From Podospora comata (Eukaryota; Ascomycota; Sordariomycetes; Sordariales; Podosporaceae), in the NCBI GenBank assembly GCA_017354895.1, contig CP071496.1:868001-932000 (forward strand): a DNA stretch of 64,000 nt, read 5' to 3'. The first letter of the stretch is position 1, and each line of letters opens with the position of its first letter. A program made the position numbers and the translations under genes. This document shows positions 33,461 through 44,419 of the stretch, one piece after another. The notes beneath the pieces are model-generated. The model worked only from the letters and a program-made list of their open reading frames with translations. It did no database searches and was not told the DNA's origin.

Positions 33461-34154
33461 TCATTCATCGTCACTAGTATCAGGTGTGCTCCTGTCTGAT
33501 ACCTCCTGACCGCTTCCAGCATCCTCCTTTACTTCAAACCCAGACCCTACCTTTTCAAGCTCGTGTTCCGATGCATATATGAGGTGCCGATTTGGATAGC
33601 TTTTGAAACAAAAGCAAAACTCCACACAAGTTTTGTAATTGTATTGGTACCCGCGGATTGTCTATATTATGAAGATGATGTTAGAATAAATAAATCGTGT
33701 AGTAGACCATGAAGGAGTAAGGAGTAGACAATGTATGTGAGGTGCCAAGGCAGTAGCTCAGGTAACTTACGCACAGGCAATAGTCGCACACCCTTTCTCG
33801 TTCGAACCCCTTTTCACTGGCATATTCCTCCCCTTCGAGTTTTGGACCGAGATCTTCCTGGAGACCACTGCACAAGACCTGAATAACGTCACCTTGCACA
33901 ACCCGAGAGAATCTAGCGATCTGTATGGGTGTTCATTTTTGATCGCCAAGAAACACAACGACGGATTGGTTTACGCCATGCTTCAGAAGTAGGCTGATCA
34001 CCTTGAGCTGATCTGGAGGTTCCCCTGTGTTCATATCGTCCAGCCCGAACTCATCAAGTTGGCTAAATCGGAGACATTGACGGCCAAGGATGTGAAGGGC
34101 AATACCACGTCCACCACGCCCTTGAATACAGGAGGTGTCGAGAAGGGCAACTAG
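33461..34154 (-). CDS. Three-exon gene 3' part, unrecognised (possible ankyrin-like helices)
   Basis: Three exons in the same phase can be joined: 34154-33975, 33920-33771 and 33661-33461, with GTAAAC and GTAAGT donors and ATACAG and ATATAG acceptors. Together they give about 177 residues. The first reads LVALLDTSCIQGRGGRGIAL through KVISLLLKHG, which resembles an ankyrin-type helix pair. The last is Cys/Phe-rich, then acidic (EVSDRSTPDTSDDE) to the stop. No start codon or 5' exon could be placed; upstream sequence is occupied by the divergent subtilisin pseudogene. It may be the 3' remnant of a larger gene. Confidence 0.4.
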
Positions 34155-34261
34155 CTGTTGTGGAACTTATCACCTCCAAAGTGCCCGGCTGCCTCCGATC
34201 CCATGCAAGATTGCGATTTCAATAATGACGGCCAATCGTTTTATTTTTTATTATATCTTCA

Positions 34262-36673
34262 AAAAACAAAAGGTCTTCGACAAAGCGGAAAAACAAAAAT
34301 GAAGCACATCGAACAAAGGCTAGCAGTCTTGACACCTCCATTGGCAAGGATAAGAAAAGCAGGTTCTTCGATCGACAGAAATTTGGCAGGAATCTCAAGG
34401 ACAAGGCAAAAGTTGAGTTGCCGATCATCATTCCGAACAGCATCAGCGGACAGCACTCATTTACACGCAACCTGAAGCTTGATCAGACAAAGTACGGGAA
34501 TCGTGATCCTGCAAAGTCCGCGGCGATGACTCCCTACACATCCGGCCAAGGGCGAGACCTCTCGCCAGCGCCAGGGGCTCACTTGAGGCCTGAGTCGAAA
34601 CCCACAGACGGCACTGAAAACAAGCCAGATCCGAATTTGAGACCAAGACCCGATGGGAAGACTGCCAAGGAAATCGAGCGGTTTCTCAAACTACACTATG
34701 TCCGTTCTAGGCCATACGACAAGTGCATGGATATTCTCTACGGACTAGACACACCATCAGGTATGAAGCCCTCGACTCATTGGAGTACCGTATGCTTTTC
34801 CCCCCGTTCCTATTCACATCCACTGACACATCAAAGACGTGGAGCTTTCTTTTGACCTTTCCGGCTACGACAACTGGACAGTTTCCGAAGAGGAGTTCAA
34901 GATCTTCCTAGGAAAGCTCAAGTTCAGCGATATGCTCCAATATGTTAGGATTCCAAAAGTCCCGCTCATCCATCGGAAAGCTGCTGCTAGTCGGGAGCCT
35001 CGTGGCAGTGCTATTGGGAGAAATGATCTTTTCTTTGTGTCTGACTGCCTTCGTGACAAGGGAGTCAAATCCATCCTTGTCGTCATGGTGGACGATGAGC
35101 CGACCGTACCGACAACTCAGAAGCCTCACATACCTGACCACACACTGATGAAGCAATTGAGAGATCACTTAAAGGCTTTGGGATCGAAATCTGGAATTGG
35201 AAAAAAACAGATACATTCTCCGAGGTTATCTGAAATGTTGCGCCGAATGTGCGCGAGGTTCAACTTCACTGGAACGGCAACAATGCCGTCTTGAGAGGCT
35301 GGGCTGAGCCAGGCGGACTCAGGAAGTTGAGCAAGCTAAAGCAGGTGGTCCTTTTCATTGAAGAGGTACGTTGTTTGCAATTACTGAGCTCTCTGAGACA
35401 GAGTGGAAGCGGAACTCATACCTGGCGGAGATCAGAATCAGAAGCCCGAACTGGCACCTATGTTATGGACTTTGTCGTGCGCATGAAGGAACTCTGCCCC
35501 GGATTCAAGGTCGAACTACAAGGTCCTCCGTACCGAAACCACACAGAATTATTAGCCTACCCGCGTACCCCGCGGAATGTTGGCAAGCAACAAACCAAAG
35601 ATGAATGGATGAAGTGCATGAATGAGCTCCACCACATCCTCTCCCTAGCCGAGAAAAATTTTTGATGGGGAAACCGACGCTGGGGACTCAAAGACTCTGC
35701 GGCAGACTGTGGGCGCTAGCATCAAAATTGCCCTTATAGACGACGGCGTCGACTACAAGGATCTTCCCAAGCGCACCTTCATCGGCGGACACAGCGTTTC
35801 TACTGGAGACAAAGAGCGCAACCTGATCCATCCGCATTATGTCTCCAGCGTGGGCCACGGGACCGCCATGGCTAGACACATCTACTACATGTGTCCAAGC
35901 GCTGAAATATACGTCTTGCAGCTGGAAGACTACCACCACCCAGAGGACCCAAACCTTCGACTGATAGCAGCAAGAAGTGCCGTGAAAGCCATTATGGCTG
36001 CGATGCGCAAGGAGGTGAACATCAATTCCATGTCATGGACTATCGAACCACGGGAACAGGAAACCAGAACCTGGAAGTGGCAATCGCCGATGCGGCACAG
36101 AGAGGTATCCTCATATTTTGCTCTGCCAGTGACCGTGGAGCAAAGCAAAACGCCACATACCCTTCCAAGGCCGCCCCCGGAAGAATCTTTACCATCGGTG
36201 CAGCATCAGTCTGGGGAAATGCCGTTGCATCAGTCGGGAGTTTAGATCGGATAACATTCACTTTACCAGGAGAAAAGGTCAGCGTGCCTGGAAGCGAAAG
36301 AGCCAGTCTGTCTTTCAGGGGACCGTCTGAATCATCAGTCGCCACGGCGCTAGGTGCAGGATTAGCAGCTCTGATGTTGTACTGCGTGAAGGTTCATTTG
36401 GTCCTGGCCAAACCCGGGCCGGAAAAGGAAAGGATTCAACAGGATTACAGCTTATTATTGAAGCATGAAATCATGCTAAAGGTCATTTATGGAATTGGCA
36501 TGACACCTGACACCAAGTTTTTAAAGGTCTGCGGCGTATTTGGAAAGAGTACTTCAGCGGAAAGAGTAGTCCGCAGGGAAGGAGTAGGCCCATTTAATAG
36601 CAGAGGTTGGGAAGACACTGTGCGCAAAACTGCTGTAGATAGTGCAGTTCAACTAGCACCCAAGATGACTTGA
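34262..36673 (+). pseudogene. Subtilisin-like serine protease (S8) pseudogene
   Basis: The N-terminal helical region is followed by a good intron at about 34760-34837, then the typical fungal S8 pre-domain (VREVQLHWNGNNAVLRGWAE). The peptidase domain retains its triad: Asp in IALIDDGVDY, His in VGHGTAMA and Ser in the SSVATALGAG segment. The frame is broken at least four times. A shift lies near 35170 in an A run. TGA at 35231-35233 is a nonsense codon. A one-base surplus in the T run at 35659-35663 ends the frame just before the catalytic Asp. Another shift near 36045 lies between the His and Ser parts. No introns of plausible size remove these lesions. Conserved motifs suggest recent loss. 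Intact neighbours argue against a generally poor assembly. Confidence 0.75.
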
Positions 36674-37353
36674 GGCAGGTAGATTGCTGCAGTGAAGGAA
36701 AGAATGCTATTCAATTTCGTTCGACGACAAGCTTCATTTTTCTCAAGCATGTTGAGACCTGAGTGATCTAAAGATAGGGTGCATCAAGGCCGCCGGCCAA
36801 TAGAACTGCAAGCAGAACGTCTCAACTGCTCTTGTTAGGGGCGGATATACTGATTCAATGTCGATGGATAAGTCGGAACGAATGGCTCAATCCACATGAT
36901 TGGGGTTTGCGAGGCACGAAAAGACAAAAAAGAGAGCAAGTCATGAAAGCGAGGAAAAGGGCACTAACAGACAGCATTGGGGAAAAGAGGTGGTCAGTTA
37001 TACAAGGGGTTAGGGTTCATATCGTCTAGTTCATGTGCGATAAGGTGACACCATGCGACTGGTCCAGTGACGTAATGAAATCCTCGCACCAACCACCCAC
37101 CTCTCAGCCAACGCAACACTCTCGCCGCCGCCGCCGTCAACCTGGAACCTGCTGAGACTTGCTGTGCCCGCCTCGGATTTATTCCGTCATTCGTCTCCAT
37201 TTCTCTCGAGCAAATATTCTAGATCTCTCCTCACTTTCCGCACACTCAACCTTCTCCCATCTCAAGCCAAGAAACACAAGAAAGCTTAATCTGACATCTC
37301 CAACGGTTCTCTCCACAGCTCATCGCAACCCCCACACGCTCACCAGCATCACC
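36674..37353. other. Intergenic region
   Basis: 3' flank of the S8 pseudogene and promoter/leader of the next gene; no gene seen. Confidence 0.5.
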
Positions 37354-37663
37354 ATGTCTCCTCAAGGCCCCACCACTCAATCGCCCATGATCATGGATGC
37401 TGCTGCTGTCCAGCGCCCAGAGAATGCGCACCTGGATAGCAAGTTGCAGACGAGTCAGCCGGCAACATTTCAACCGATGGGTATGTTTCGGTCATTTCAC
37501 CCCCAGAATTGGACTGTATCAACTGACAGGCAAATCAGATACCCAGAAGCCACACGAAGACTCAGAGGTCGGTCTGAGAGGTGGTGATCGCGGTGGCTGC
37601 TGCCCTGGTCGTTTCTGCTTCATCATTCCCTGCCCATTGCCCTGCGACTGCTGCATCATCTAA
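37354..37663 (+). CDS. Small Cys-rich protein with C-terminal CPLPCDCCII
   Basis: Exons 37354-37480 and 37539-37663 (58-bp intron, GTATGT donor, CTGAC branch) encode 83 residues. The first half is polar and Pro/Gln-rich. The second half reads LRGGDRGGCCPGRFCFIIP followed by CPLPCDCCII at the stop, with seven cysteines in the last 23 residues. The last four residues CCII fit a CaaX prenylation box, and the extra cysteines could be palmitoylated. This suggests a lipid-anchored, membrane-surface protein rather than a disulfide one, since no signal peptide exists. Similar short fungal proteins with this Cys/Pro tail occur, but their function is unknown to me. Confidence 0.75.
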
Positions 37664-38273
37664 GCGCTCTCAATCCCGTTCTTGATGTCATCACAAGGGT
37701 GGACAACTTCAATATGGAATTATATTTGTTTACTGGATCGGACTGTGTGGTAATTTTGAGAGAGCTGGCTAGATAGAGTACCAGCCATGCATGAGTAATG
37801 ACATCCCTATTTCTTGCAGAGACTTTGCTTGACTCTTCAACCTGCATCTTCTTGGAACAAGGACCCATCGATCAATGGGAATAGGGATTCATCTGATGCA
37901 GCTTACTACCTGTAACAGTGCTTACTACATGCTCACGAGGTCCATGGAGAGTTCTGGGCAATGCAGGGTTTACTTGGCTGTTGCCAGATCCCTCATTGAT
38001 ACAACCAACAGCCCAAGCAACATGCAAAGTTCGAGTCTCGGCTCATTCTCAGCGTCGGTATGCAACCTATCAACTGTTGCATGACAGTCCCACCAGCCAG
38101 TAAGCAAGATGCGGCCCGCATGCCTCCAAATTGTGTTGCGACTTTAAGTCCGAGTTTGAGGTTGTAAACATGTGCAATCATTTACTGGTTGAATGCCGCC
38201 CATAAAGGTGTCAGAGTCACGCATTTCACTACCGCTTTTGACCATTGACACTGAGACTCAGTTGGACATCACC
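37664..38273. other. Intergenic region
   Basis: No gene seen; holds the 3' end of the small Cys-rich gene and the promoter of the GMC oxidase. Confidence 0.5.
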
Positions 38274-40263
38274 ATGGGCCTCTACAAAGAGCTACCGGAA
38301 TCCCTTACCGAGGTCGACATCATCATCGCCGGAGGTGAGAATCTCACCGTTCTAATTAATGACAAGCAGTGAACGAGAGACCTAACTTAGCGGGCAGGTG
38401 GCACGGCCGGTTGCATCGTCGCCGCAAGACTAACAGATGCTGATCCCAGCCTTTCCATCCTGGTGATTGAGCGCGGCAGCAATAATGACCTGCCCACAAT
38501 CGCATATCCGCTGTTCTTCATGCAGAACATTGTGCCAGGCAGCAAGGCAAGTATTTTTTACCAAACAGCGCCGGAGGAACAGCTGGATGGTCGAGAGATC
38601 ATTGTCCCTGCTGGTGGTGTTCTCGGGGGCGGGTCGTCGATCAACCTGATGATGTACACTCGGGCTCAGAGGTCCGATTTCGACGGGTGGGGTGTGCCGG
38701 GTTGGTCTGCTGATGAGATGTTGCCGTATCTAAAGAAGGTCAGTATTAACCAAGGGATGCTGTGAGAGACTGGATTCACTGACACACTTAAAGCTGGAGA
38801 CTTATCACGGAGTGGACCACAATGGAACGCATGGTCATGATGGTCCCATTAATGTTTCTACTGGCACTTTCACGTCTACCAGGTTCCAAAATGAGTTCCT
38901 TTCTGTAGTGGAAGAAACAGGATGGCCCACAAGTGATGATCTCCAGAACCTGGACTCCTCGAATGGAATTGGTATGTTCTGTGCCAGTTCGCAGCTAAAC
39001 TCCTATCGACCTGCTAATCGGAACACAGGAGCCCAACCCGCCCTCCGCTATGTATCTCCCGACGGTGCACGTCAAGACACCGCGAACCGCTACCTCCACC
39101 CCCGCCTCCAATCCGGCACCAATCCCAACCTCCATGTCCTCCTCGAAACAAGCGTCATCCGTGTCCTCTTCGACGACAATAAGCGCGTCAGGGCTGTAGA
39201 GTTCACCCGCAACCCGCTTTACCACGACACTCATTCACCCACCCAAACGGTAAAAGCCCGCAAAATGATAGTCATTTCCTCCGGCGCCCTGGGCACACCG
39301 CCCATTCTCGAGCGATCTGGCATTGGCTCCCCCGAAGTTCTCTCCCGCGCCAAAGTCGAAGTAGTTGTCCCCCTACCTGGAGTTGGCGCTGAATACGAAG
39401 ACCACCAACTCTGCGTGTACCCTTACCACTCCTCTCTATCCCCATCGGAGACAGCCGATTCTGTCGCCCTTGGTCGCGTAGATCCAGCCACCCTGATCCA
39501 AAATAATGACCCCACCCTGGGGTGGAATACCATGGACGTAACCTGCAAGCTCCGCCCTCTTGCCGACAAAGACATCACCGACCTAGGACCGGCCTTTGAA
39601 GCCGCCTGGAACAACGACTTCGCCAACACCCCCGACAAGCCCCTCGGCATGATCGCCCCCGTAGCCGTTTTCCCCAACAACCCCGACCTCGTTTCCGAAT
39701 TCGGCCCGGATAAACAGTACTTCTCCATCAGCTGCTTCACCGTCCACCCTTACTCCCGCGGCCACATCCACATCACCAGCCCCGAACTGACCTCCCCACC
39801 AGACTTCAAAACCGGCTTCTTGACCGACAAAAATAATCTCGACATCAAAATGCACATCTGGTTGTACAAAACCCAACGTGAAATCGCCCGACGAATGCCC
39901 CTCTACCGCGGCGAAGTCACCCCTTGCCACCCCCCTTTCCCTCCGTCCTCCAAAGCCAGCGCAGTCCACCTCAACCAACTCCTCAACGGCAAGGTCAACA
40001 ACATCTCCTACACCCCCCAAGACGACGCCATAATCGAGCAGCATATCCGTCAAAACGTCAGCACGACCTGGCACTCCCTCGGCACATGCAAAATCGGGTC
40101 GGTAGTGGACGAAAACCTGAATGTGTACGGCACCACAGGCCTCAAGATCGCCGATTTGAGCGTCCTGCCTGGGAATGTGGCTGCGAATACGAATAACATG
40201 GCTATGGCGGTGGGGGAGAAGGCGGCGGGTGTTATTATTGGGGAGCTTGGTCTTGGTCTTTAG
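38274..40263 (+). CDS. GMC oxidoreductase, alcohol oxidase-like
   Basis: Exons 38274-38334, 38398-38738, 38794-38971 and 39029-40263 encode 604 residues. The FAD-binding ADP-fold is VDIIIAGGGTAGCIVAARL, split by the first intron. The second GMC signature region reads GGVLGGGSSINLMMYTRAQ, and the third conserved part is VISSGALGTPPILERSGIG. The C-terminal active-site region carries TTWHSLGTCKIG (catalytic His) and IADLSVLPGNVAANTNNMAM with the second catalytic position Asn. Spacing and the KKLETYHG segment resemble methanol/alcohol oxidases. Unlike peroxisomal alcohol oxidases the protein ends GLGL without a PTS1 and lacks a signal peptide, so a cytosolic location is inferred. The third intron (57 bp) is a multiple of three. 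Confidence 0.88.
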
Positions 40264-40283
40264 CTAGGTACATGATATGAGGG

Positions 40284-40631
40284 TTAGATGTAGCGAAACA
40301 TGTTGTCCCTCACGCCTCTCTTCATCGCGACTGGCTTCCCGTCTTCGTACTCGACGCCTGATTCGCCTCCTTCGCCTGAGAGGCCTTCCATTTTCAGGCG
40401 GAGCTCTTCGTCTAGTTCTTTGAGGGTTTTCTTCTTTTTTGGTGGGGTGGCATCTTCTTGGGGGTTGAGCGGCGGTGTTCCTGTGGATGGCTGTGATGAT
40501 GGTTGCTGGTTGGTTTGGTGGTGTTGCTGTTGGATGGAGCGTGTTTGCGTCGAATGAGGGAGATATATTTCAATGGTCGACGACTTCGAGACCCGTGGTA
40601 GGGCAGCAATTCTTTTAGGTATTCTAAGCAT
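40284..40631 (-). CDS. Small conserved mitochondrial-type protein
   Basis: 115 residues from Met40631. The N-terminus MLRIPKRIAALPRVSKS is basic and amphipathic, typical of a mitochondrial presequence. A Gln/Ser/Thr/Pro-rich linker follows, then a charged helix KKKKTLKELDEELRLKMEGL. The C-terminus reads GVEYEDGKPVAMKRGVRDNM followed by FRYI, which looks like the conserved end of a small fungal protein family of unknown function. Its stop lies 21 bp from the GMC gene stop, so the 3' ends converge. Confidence 0.7.
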   Translation of the reverse strand: MLRIPKRIAALPRVSKSSTIEIYLPHSTQTRSIQQQHHQTNQQPSSQPSTGTPPLNPQEDATPPKKKKTLKELDEELRLKMEGLSGEGGESGVEYEDGKPVAMKRGVRDNMFRYI

Positions 40632-40916
40632 TTTCGCAGTTTTTACTCGGTGGGTGAAGTCGATTTGGGTGCGAAAGGGAAGACTTGGTATTGGAGGTGG
40701 TGAGGTTAACAACAGAGCTTTGGTGGAGTTTTGTGGAGCCACGGGCGGTGATGTCACTGCCGAAGATCAGCAGGGACAGAGCTTGTACGTAGGCAGTGAA
40801 CGACCCCACGCCCGGAGCATTTGTGCCCGAGTTGCAAACGCTGGCTCTTCATCTGAAGTTCCTGAACCTTCTGCATTGGCAACACGCGGGGTCCACGGGC
40901 CCCAGGCTCGTTAGCC

Positions 40917-41907
40917 ATGGGGGACAGTTCAACGCCAAACACGAACAATTACAACACAAGCAACGCTGGTCAACCTCCAACTCAATGTTTCCAGCTCCTC
41001 CGCCCTTCGCCTTGCCCGCCTTAAAGACATCCCCCAAATTGGCATCATCGCAGCCTCATCCTTCCTCCATTCCTCATGGTTCGCTTATGAGAGATCTCAT
41101 CACGGCAAGTATCCCACAGACACCCTCTCAAGCTACCGCAATTCCTTTCGCAATGCCATCCTCGACCCTGACTCCATAGTCCTAGTCGTACAAGACAATC
41201 TTGACCAATCTGAAAGCAAACACGTGTATGAAGCGTCGGCTGGGGTATATCCTCCGTTTGAGGAGCAAATTCCGGGAGACCCTCTCAACAAAGGGAAGGC
41301 CGTTGTATCAGCTGCAAGCTTACCACTACTGCCAGGCTCCCTGCGTCATGGGCAGTTCCAACCCAACGGTAAAGTCTCTACCTCACTCTGTTGGTTCATC
41401 GTGGCTGCAAACAGCATCCCTGACGATGTGATCTTTTGCCTCCAATAGGGACGGTCCACCAAACACTGACGATCCGGTTTTGACGCGCGACAAAGACCCA
41501 GTGGGGGCTAAGATATGTGATGACACGCTTTTATCCCGAAGAGCTCACCTACGTTGCGATCCATTTCAGCAGTGTTATATAAGACGCCGCGAGCTAAAAT
41601 GAGTTCCTATAGTGCGTTTAAAGGACGAGTGGTGATTAAAATGATCGCCACCCACCCAGCCAGCGTATTGGCGCAGAGGACACGCAACCAGCATCACCAC
41701 CTGTCTTCTTGCTTTGGCGACCGAAGATGGTACTGGAATAGAGTGGCAGTGACTCCCATGGGCAGGCTGTTCTTTAAGAATATCGGTTTCAAGGAGCTCA
41801 AAACCGTCGAAATACCTGGGTGTGAAGCTCATTCAAAACCCATTTATGCGTGGTTGGGTCTACTGGACCAGGCTTCCTCAGAACCTGTCGAGCGCCTGAG
41901 ACGATAG
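40917..41907 (+). pseudogene. GNAT-family acetyltransferase pseudogene
   Basis: Pieces of a fungal GNAT protein lie in order but in different frames. They are LARLKDIPQIGIIAASSFLH and HVYEASAGVYPPFEEQIPGD in one frame; DPVGAKICDD in another; PEELTYVAIHFSSVI in the third, ended by TAA at 41580-41582; then KMIATHPA, RRGHATSITTCLLALATEDG with the acetyl-CoA-binding RRGHAT loop, and VAVTPMGRLFFKNIGF. At least five frame changes and one nonsense codon separate them. An intron probably sits at 41371-41448. Protein-level conservation is high, so inactivation seems recent. Confidence 0.75.
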
Positions 41908-42009
41908 CTATCGTGCACGTAGGCAGGCATACCGCACTCAAAACAGAAGTCCAAATTATGCATTAAAGTATGTACAAAAACTCCCATTTTTCCCATCTCA
42001 TGTCTCCAT

Positions 42010-42755
42010 CTACTTGGTAGATGGGTTGGGGGACTTAGTGTTCCCAGGAAACTTCCTAAAAATATCCGCAATGTGGTCAATAGGCGCAGCCAACATTCCC
42101 ATGGCCGACTCGAAGTAAGGGTTCTCCCCCGCACTTGGGTGGCTTCTTGACGGAACGAACGCCTTGGTGAGACCAAACTTCTTCGCCATGCCCTCCGACT
42201 CGCCCTTGGCCGACTGCAACGCCGCCTCGAGCGCCGGCAGGTCATTCTCCTCCTCCTCCTTGATGTGTTGCGACAAGACCGACCAAAGCTCCTTCAGCTT
42301 GGGGACATAGTCTGCCGACTCGGCCTTCATGTTCTGGAATTCCTTGAGGAGCTCTTTTACCTGTTGAATTTTGTTAGTATGACTCTGCTGTAGCGGAAGC
42401 GGTAGATGGAGATGCTCACTCTGTGATGTTGCTTGCGGTCGTCCTCGGCCATGGCGTGGCCCTTGTCGCCCATATGAGACTCAAAAGCGGGATAGACAAT
42501 CAGCTCTTCGGCGACCGAGTGGCGCGCCAGCTCCCAAGTGAATTGGTTTCCAAAGCGCTGTTGGTGATCGGGGTCATTGGAGTTGATGACTTCGTTGTAG
42601 TACTGCTCGAGCTCTCGGTGGTCTTTGGTGATGACTTCGGAGATGGATGTGCCGGGCTTGACGGATGCTGAGAACTGACGAGCCGCACACGGGAGGGTTT
42701 GTTGCCTCAAGGCGCTCATGATAGGGGCTGATACGAGAGGGCGTAGACGCATCAT
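42010..42755 (-). CDS. Hemerythrin HHE cation-binding protein, mitochondrial type
   Basis: Exons 42755-42420 and 42360-42010 (59-bp intron with a perfect TACTAAC branch site) encode 228 residues. The N-terminal 30 residues (LRPLVSAPIMSALRQQTLP and CAARQFSAS) form a strong mitochondrial presequence. The HHE domain follows with its expected iron ligands: KDHRELEQYYNEV, RHSVAEELIVYPAFE, KQHHRVKELL across the intron, and SQHIKEEEENDLPALE. Such proteins bind non-haem di-iron and are linked to oxygen, NO or iron handling; the substrate here is unknown. The C-terminal 50 residues are Ser/Pro-rich. Confidence 0.88.
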
Positions 42756-42760
42756 GGTTA

Positions 42761-42808
42761 TTGTGGTTGTGGTTGTGGTTGCGGTTGTGGTTGTGGTTGT
42801 GGTTGTTT
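42761..42808. repeat. (TTGTGG)8 hexanucleotide repeat in the HHE gene leader
   Basis: Eight near-perfect 6-bp units (one has TTGCGG) starting 5 bp upstream of the HHE start codon, so inside the 5' leader. Confidence 0.9.
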
Positions 42809-43440
42809 AAGTGTTGTTGTGACTTGTCGAAGTGGCGAAGAAAGTCGAGAAAATTGATCAATGAGGACTGCGAGATTTGAAATGACTGTTCGTCAGCTTT
42901 GGGATAGGTCCTTAAATATCGGCAACCAATTCTCGGCTCCTTCCCTCTGAATCATTTACATCTAGTCCAATGACGCGTTCATGTGGTCGTGGAGAGTGAA
43001 GGTACGACAAGTGAAGTGCTCATGACGTCACCACCCATCTTCATTGATATCACCACTTTTTAATTGGAAGTCGCGTATTCACCTCCGCTTCTTCATCAGC
43101 GTTGCCCCGGTATCGTTGAAATGCAGAGAAAGGACGAGTTCTGGGCTGGCGACAACTTTCCCTTCCGAAAATGGCAGTCACTTCCTTCCTTATTGAGCGT
43201 CCCTGTCGCTCGGGACACTCATCCCGGCGCGGTCAGTTTGCTCCTGACAGGCGCCATGTTAGAAGCCCAGACGGCCCGGAGCAGCTGAGAATACCAGGCG
43301 AAGGGGTAACGTGTGTAAGAACCCTGACATTGGACGGGAGACATGTGCAATGTGGCCAGAGGCTTCTACAGGTGTTGCAGCCTGGTTCTTTAGCTAGACA
43401 TTGCAATACTTTTCATCTGTGCACAAACCAGACGTCTTGT
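42809..43440. other. Intergenic region
   Basis: Promoter of the HHE gene and 3' flank of the peroxygenase gene; no gene seen. Confidence 0.5.
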
Positions 43441-44419
43441 CTAGAGCACCCTCGCCCTACCATCCATCAACCGCTCAGCATAATCCACCCCCCTCTTCCT
43501 CAAGGCAGTCGAGTTCAGCCTCTTCTGATACTCGACAGCCACTGCCTGCAGGTTCCGCACCAGAATATCGGTCGTGAACTGAGCCTCGGGTCTCTTCCAG
43601 CCAAGTTCGGTCGGGAGACGCTCGTTTTCTATATTTACCAAGTCAGAAACCGGAACTTCAATGAGTGTGATAGGACGATGCTAAACGTACGGAAAAGGTA
43701 TTCCACACGCGTCTTCTCGACAGTGAGGGCCTCAGCGTCTCCGAGGATGGAGATGAACGCGGCTGTCTCGCCGAGGATGAAAGCCTCGCCAAGTTGGGAG
43801 AGGGAGTATTGAGGATTGGTTGATTTGCATGTCTTCATGCGAGCGACGATGGCAGCGGCACCGCTCTCGACATTGACGATGTCGCCCCAGTGGGAGCGGG
43901 TTTCGTCAAAGGCTTCCTGGTTAAAAATGTCGGCATGGCCATGGAAGGCGTCGACGCGACTGTGAAGACATATATCAGAGCAATCCATTGGAGTTTATGG
44001 GGGTGTGAAATACGAGAGACTGGCATCATGCTCCAGCACGTTGTGGCGGGTCAAGTGGTCAAGCGAGAACCAGGTAGAATTCGGCTCCGGGTTCGTGCTG
44101 ATGGCGAAGTCAAATAGGAAAGCGGAGATGTTGGCGTCGAAGTTGACAGCGTTGAAGAGGCCGTTGGTGAGGTCATCGAGGGTGATGTATTTGCCGGTAC
44201 GAGGGAGGAAGCCGTGGTTGGCAAAGGTGTTTAGGAATGGGCATGGCCCACGGACTATGAAAATGTTAGCTGATGCAATCAGGCATCACAGATCTCCCGC
44301 TGTGAGAATTACACACCATCGCCTGCCTTAGGCCCATGCCATTGCTCAAAGGGGTCGCTGTTGGACACATTGACAGCCGCAGCGGCCACCGCCAAAGAAA
44401 GAAAGGCTGCAAGTCTCAT
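43441..44419 (-). CDS. Unspecific peroxygenase / chloroperoxidase family haem-thiolate enzyme
   Basis: Exons 44419-44317, 44254-44014, 43959-43691 and 43628-43441, with matching phases, encode 266 residues, the size of short UPOs. A signal peptide (RLAAFLSLAVAAAA) is present. The haem-ligand motif is RGPCPFLNTFANHGFLPR, with the proximal Cys in PCP. The second signature EHDASLSR (EHD-S) follows the second exon junction, and a downstream Glu region AFDETRSHWGD fits the acid-base residue helix. N-glycosylation sites are present. The enzyme would use hydrogen peroxide to oxyfunctionalise organic substrates outside the cell. Introns are 54-62 bp. Confidence 0.88.
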
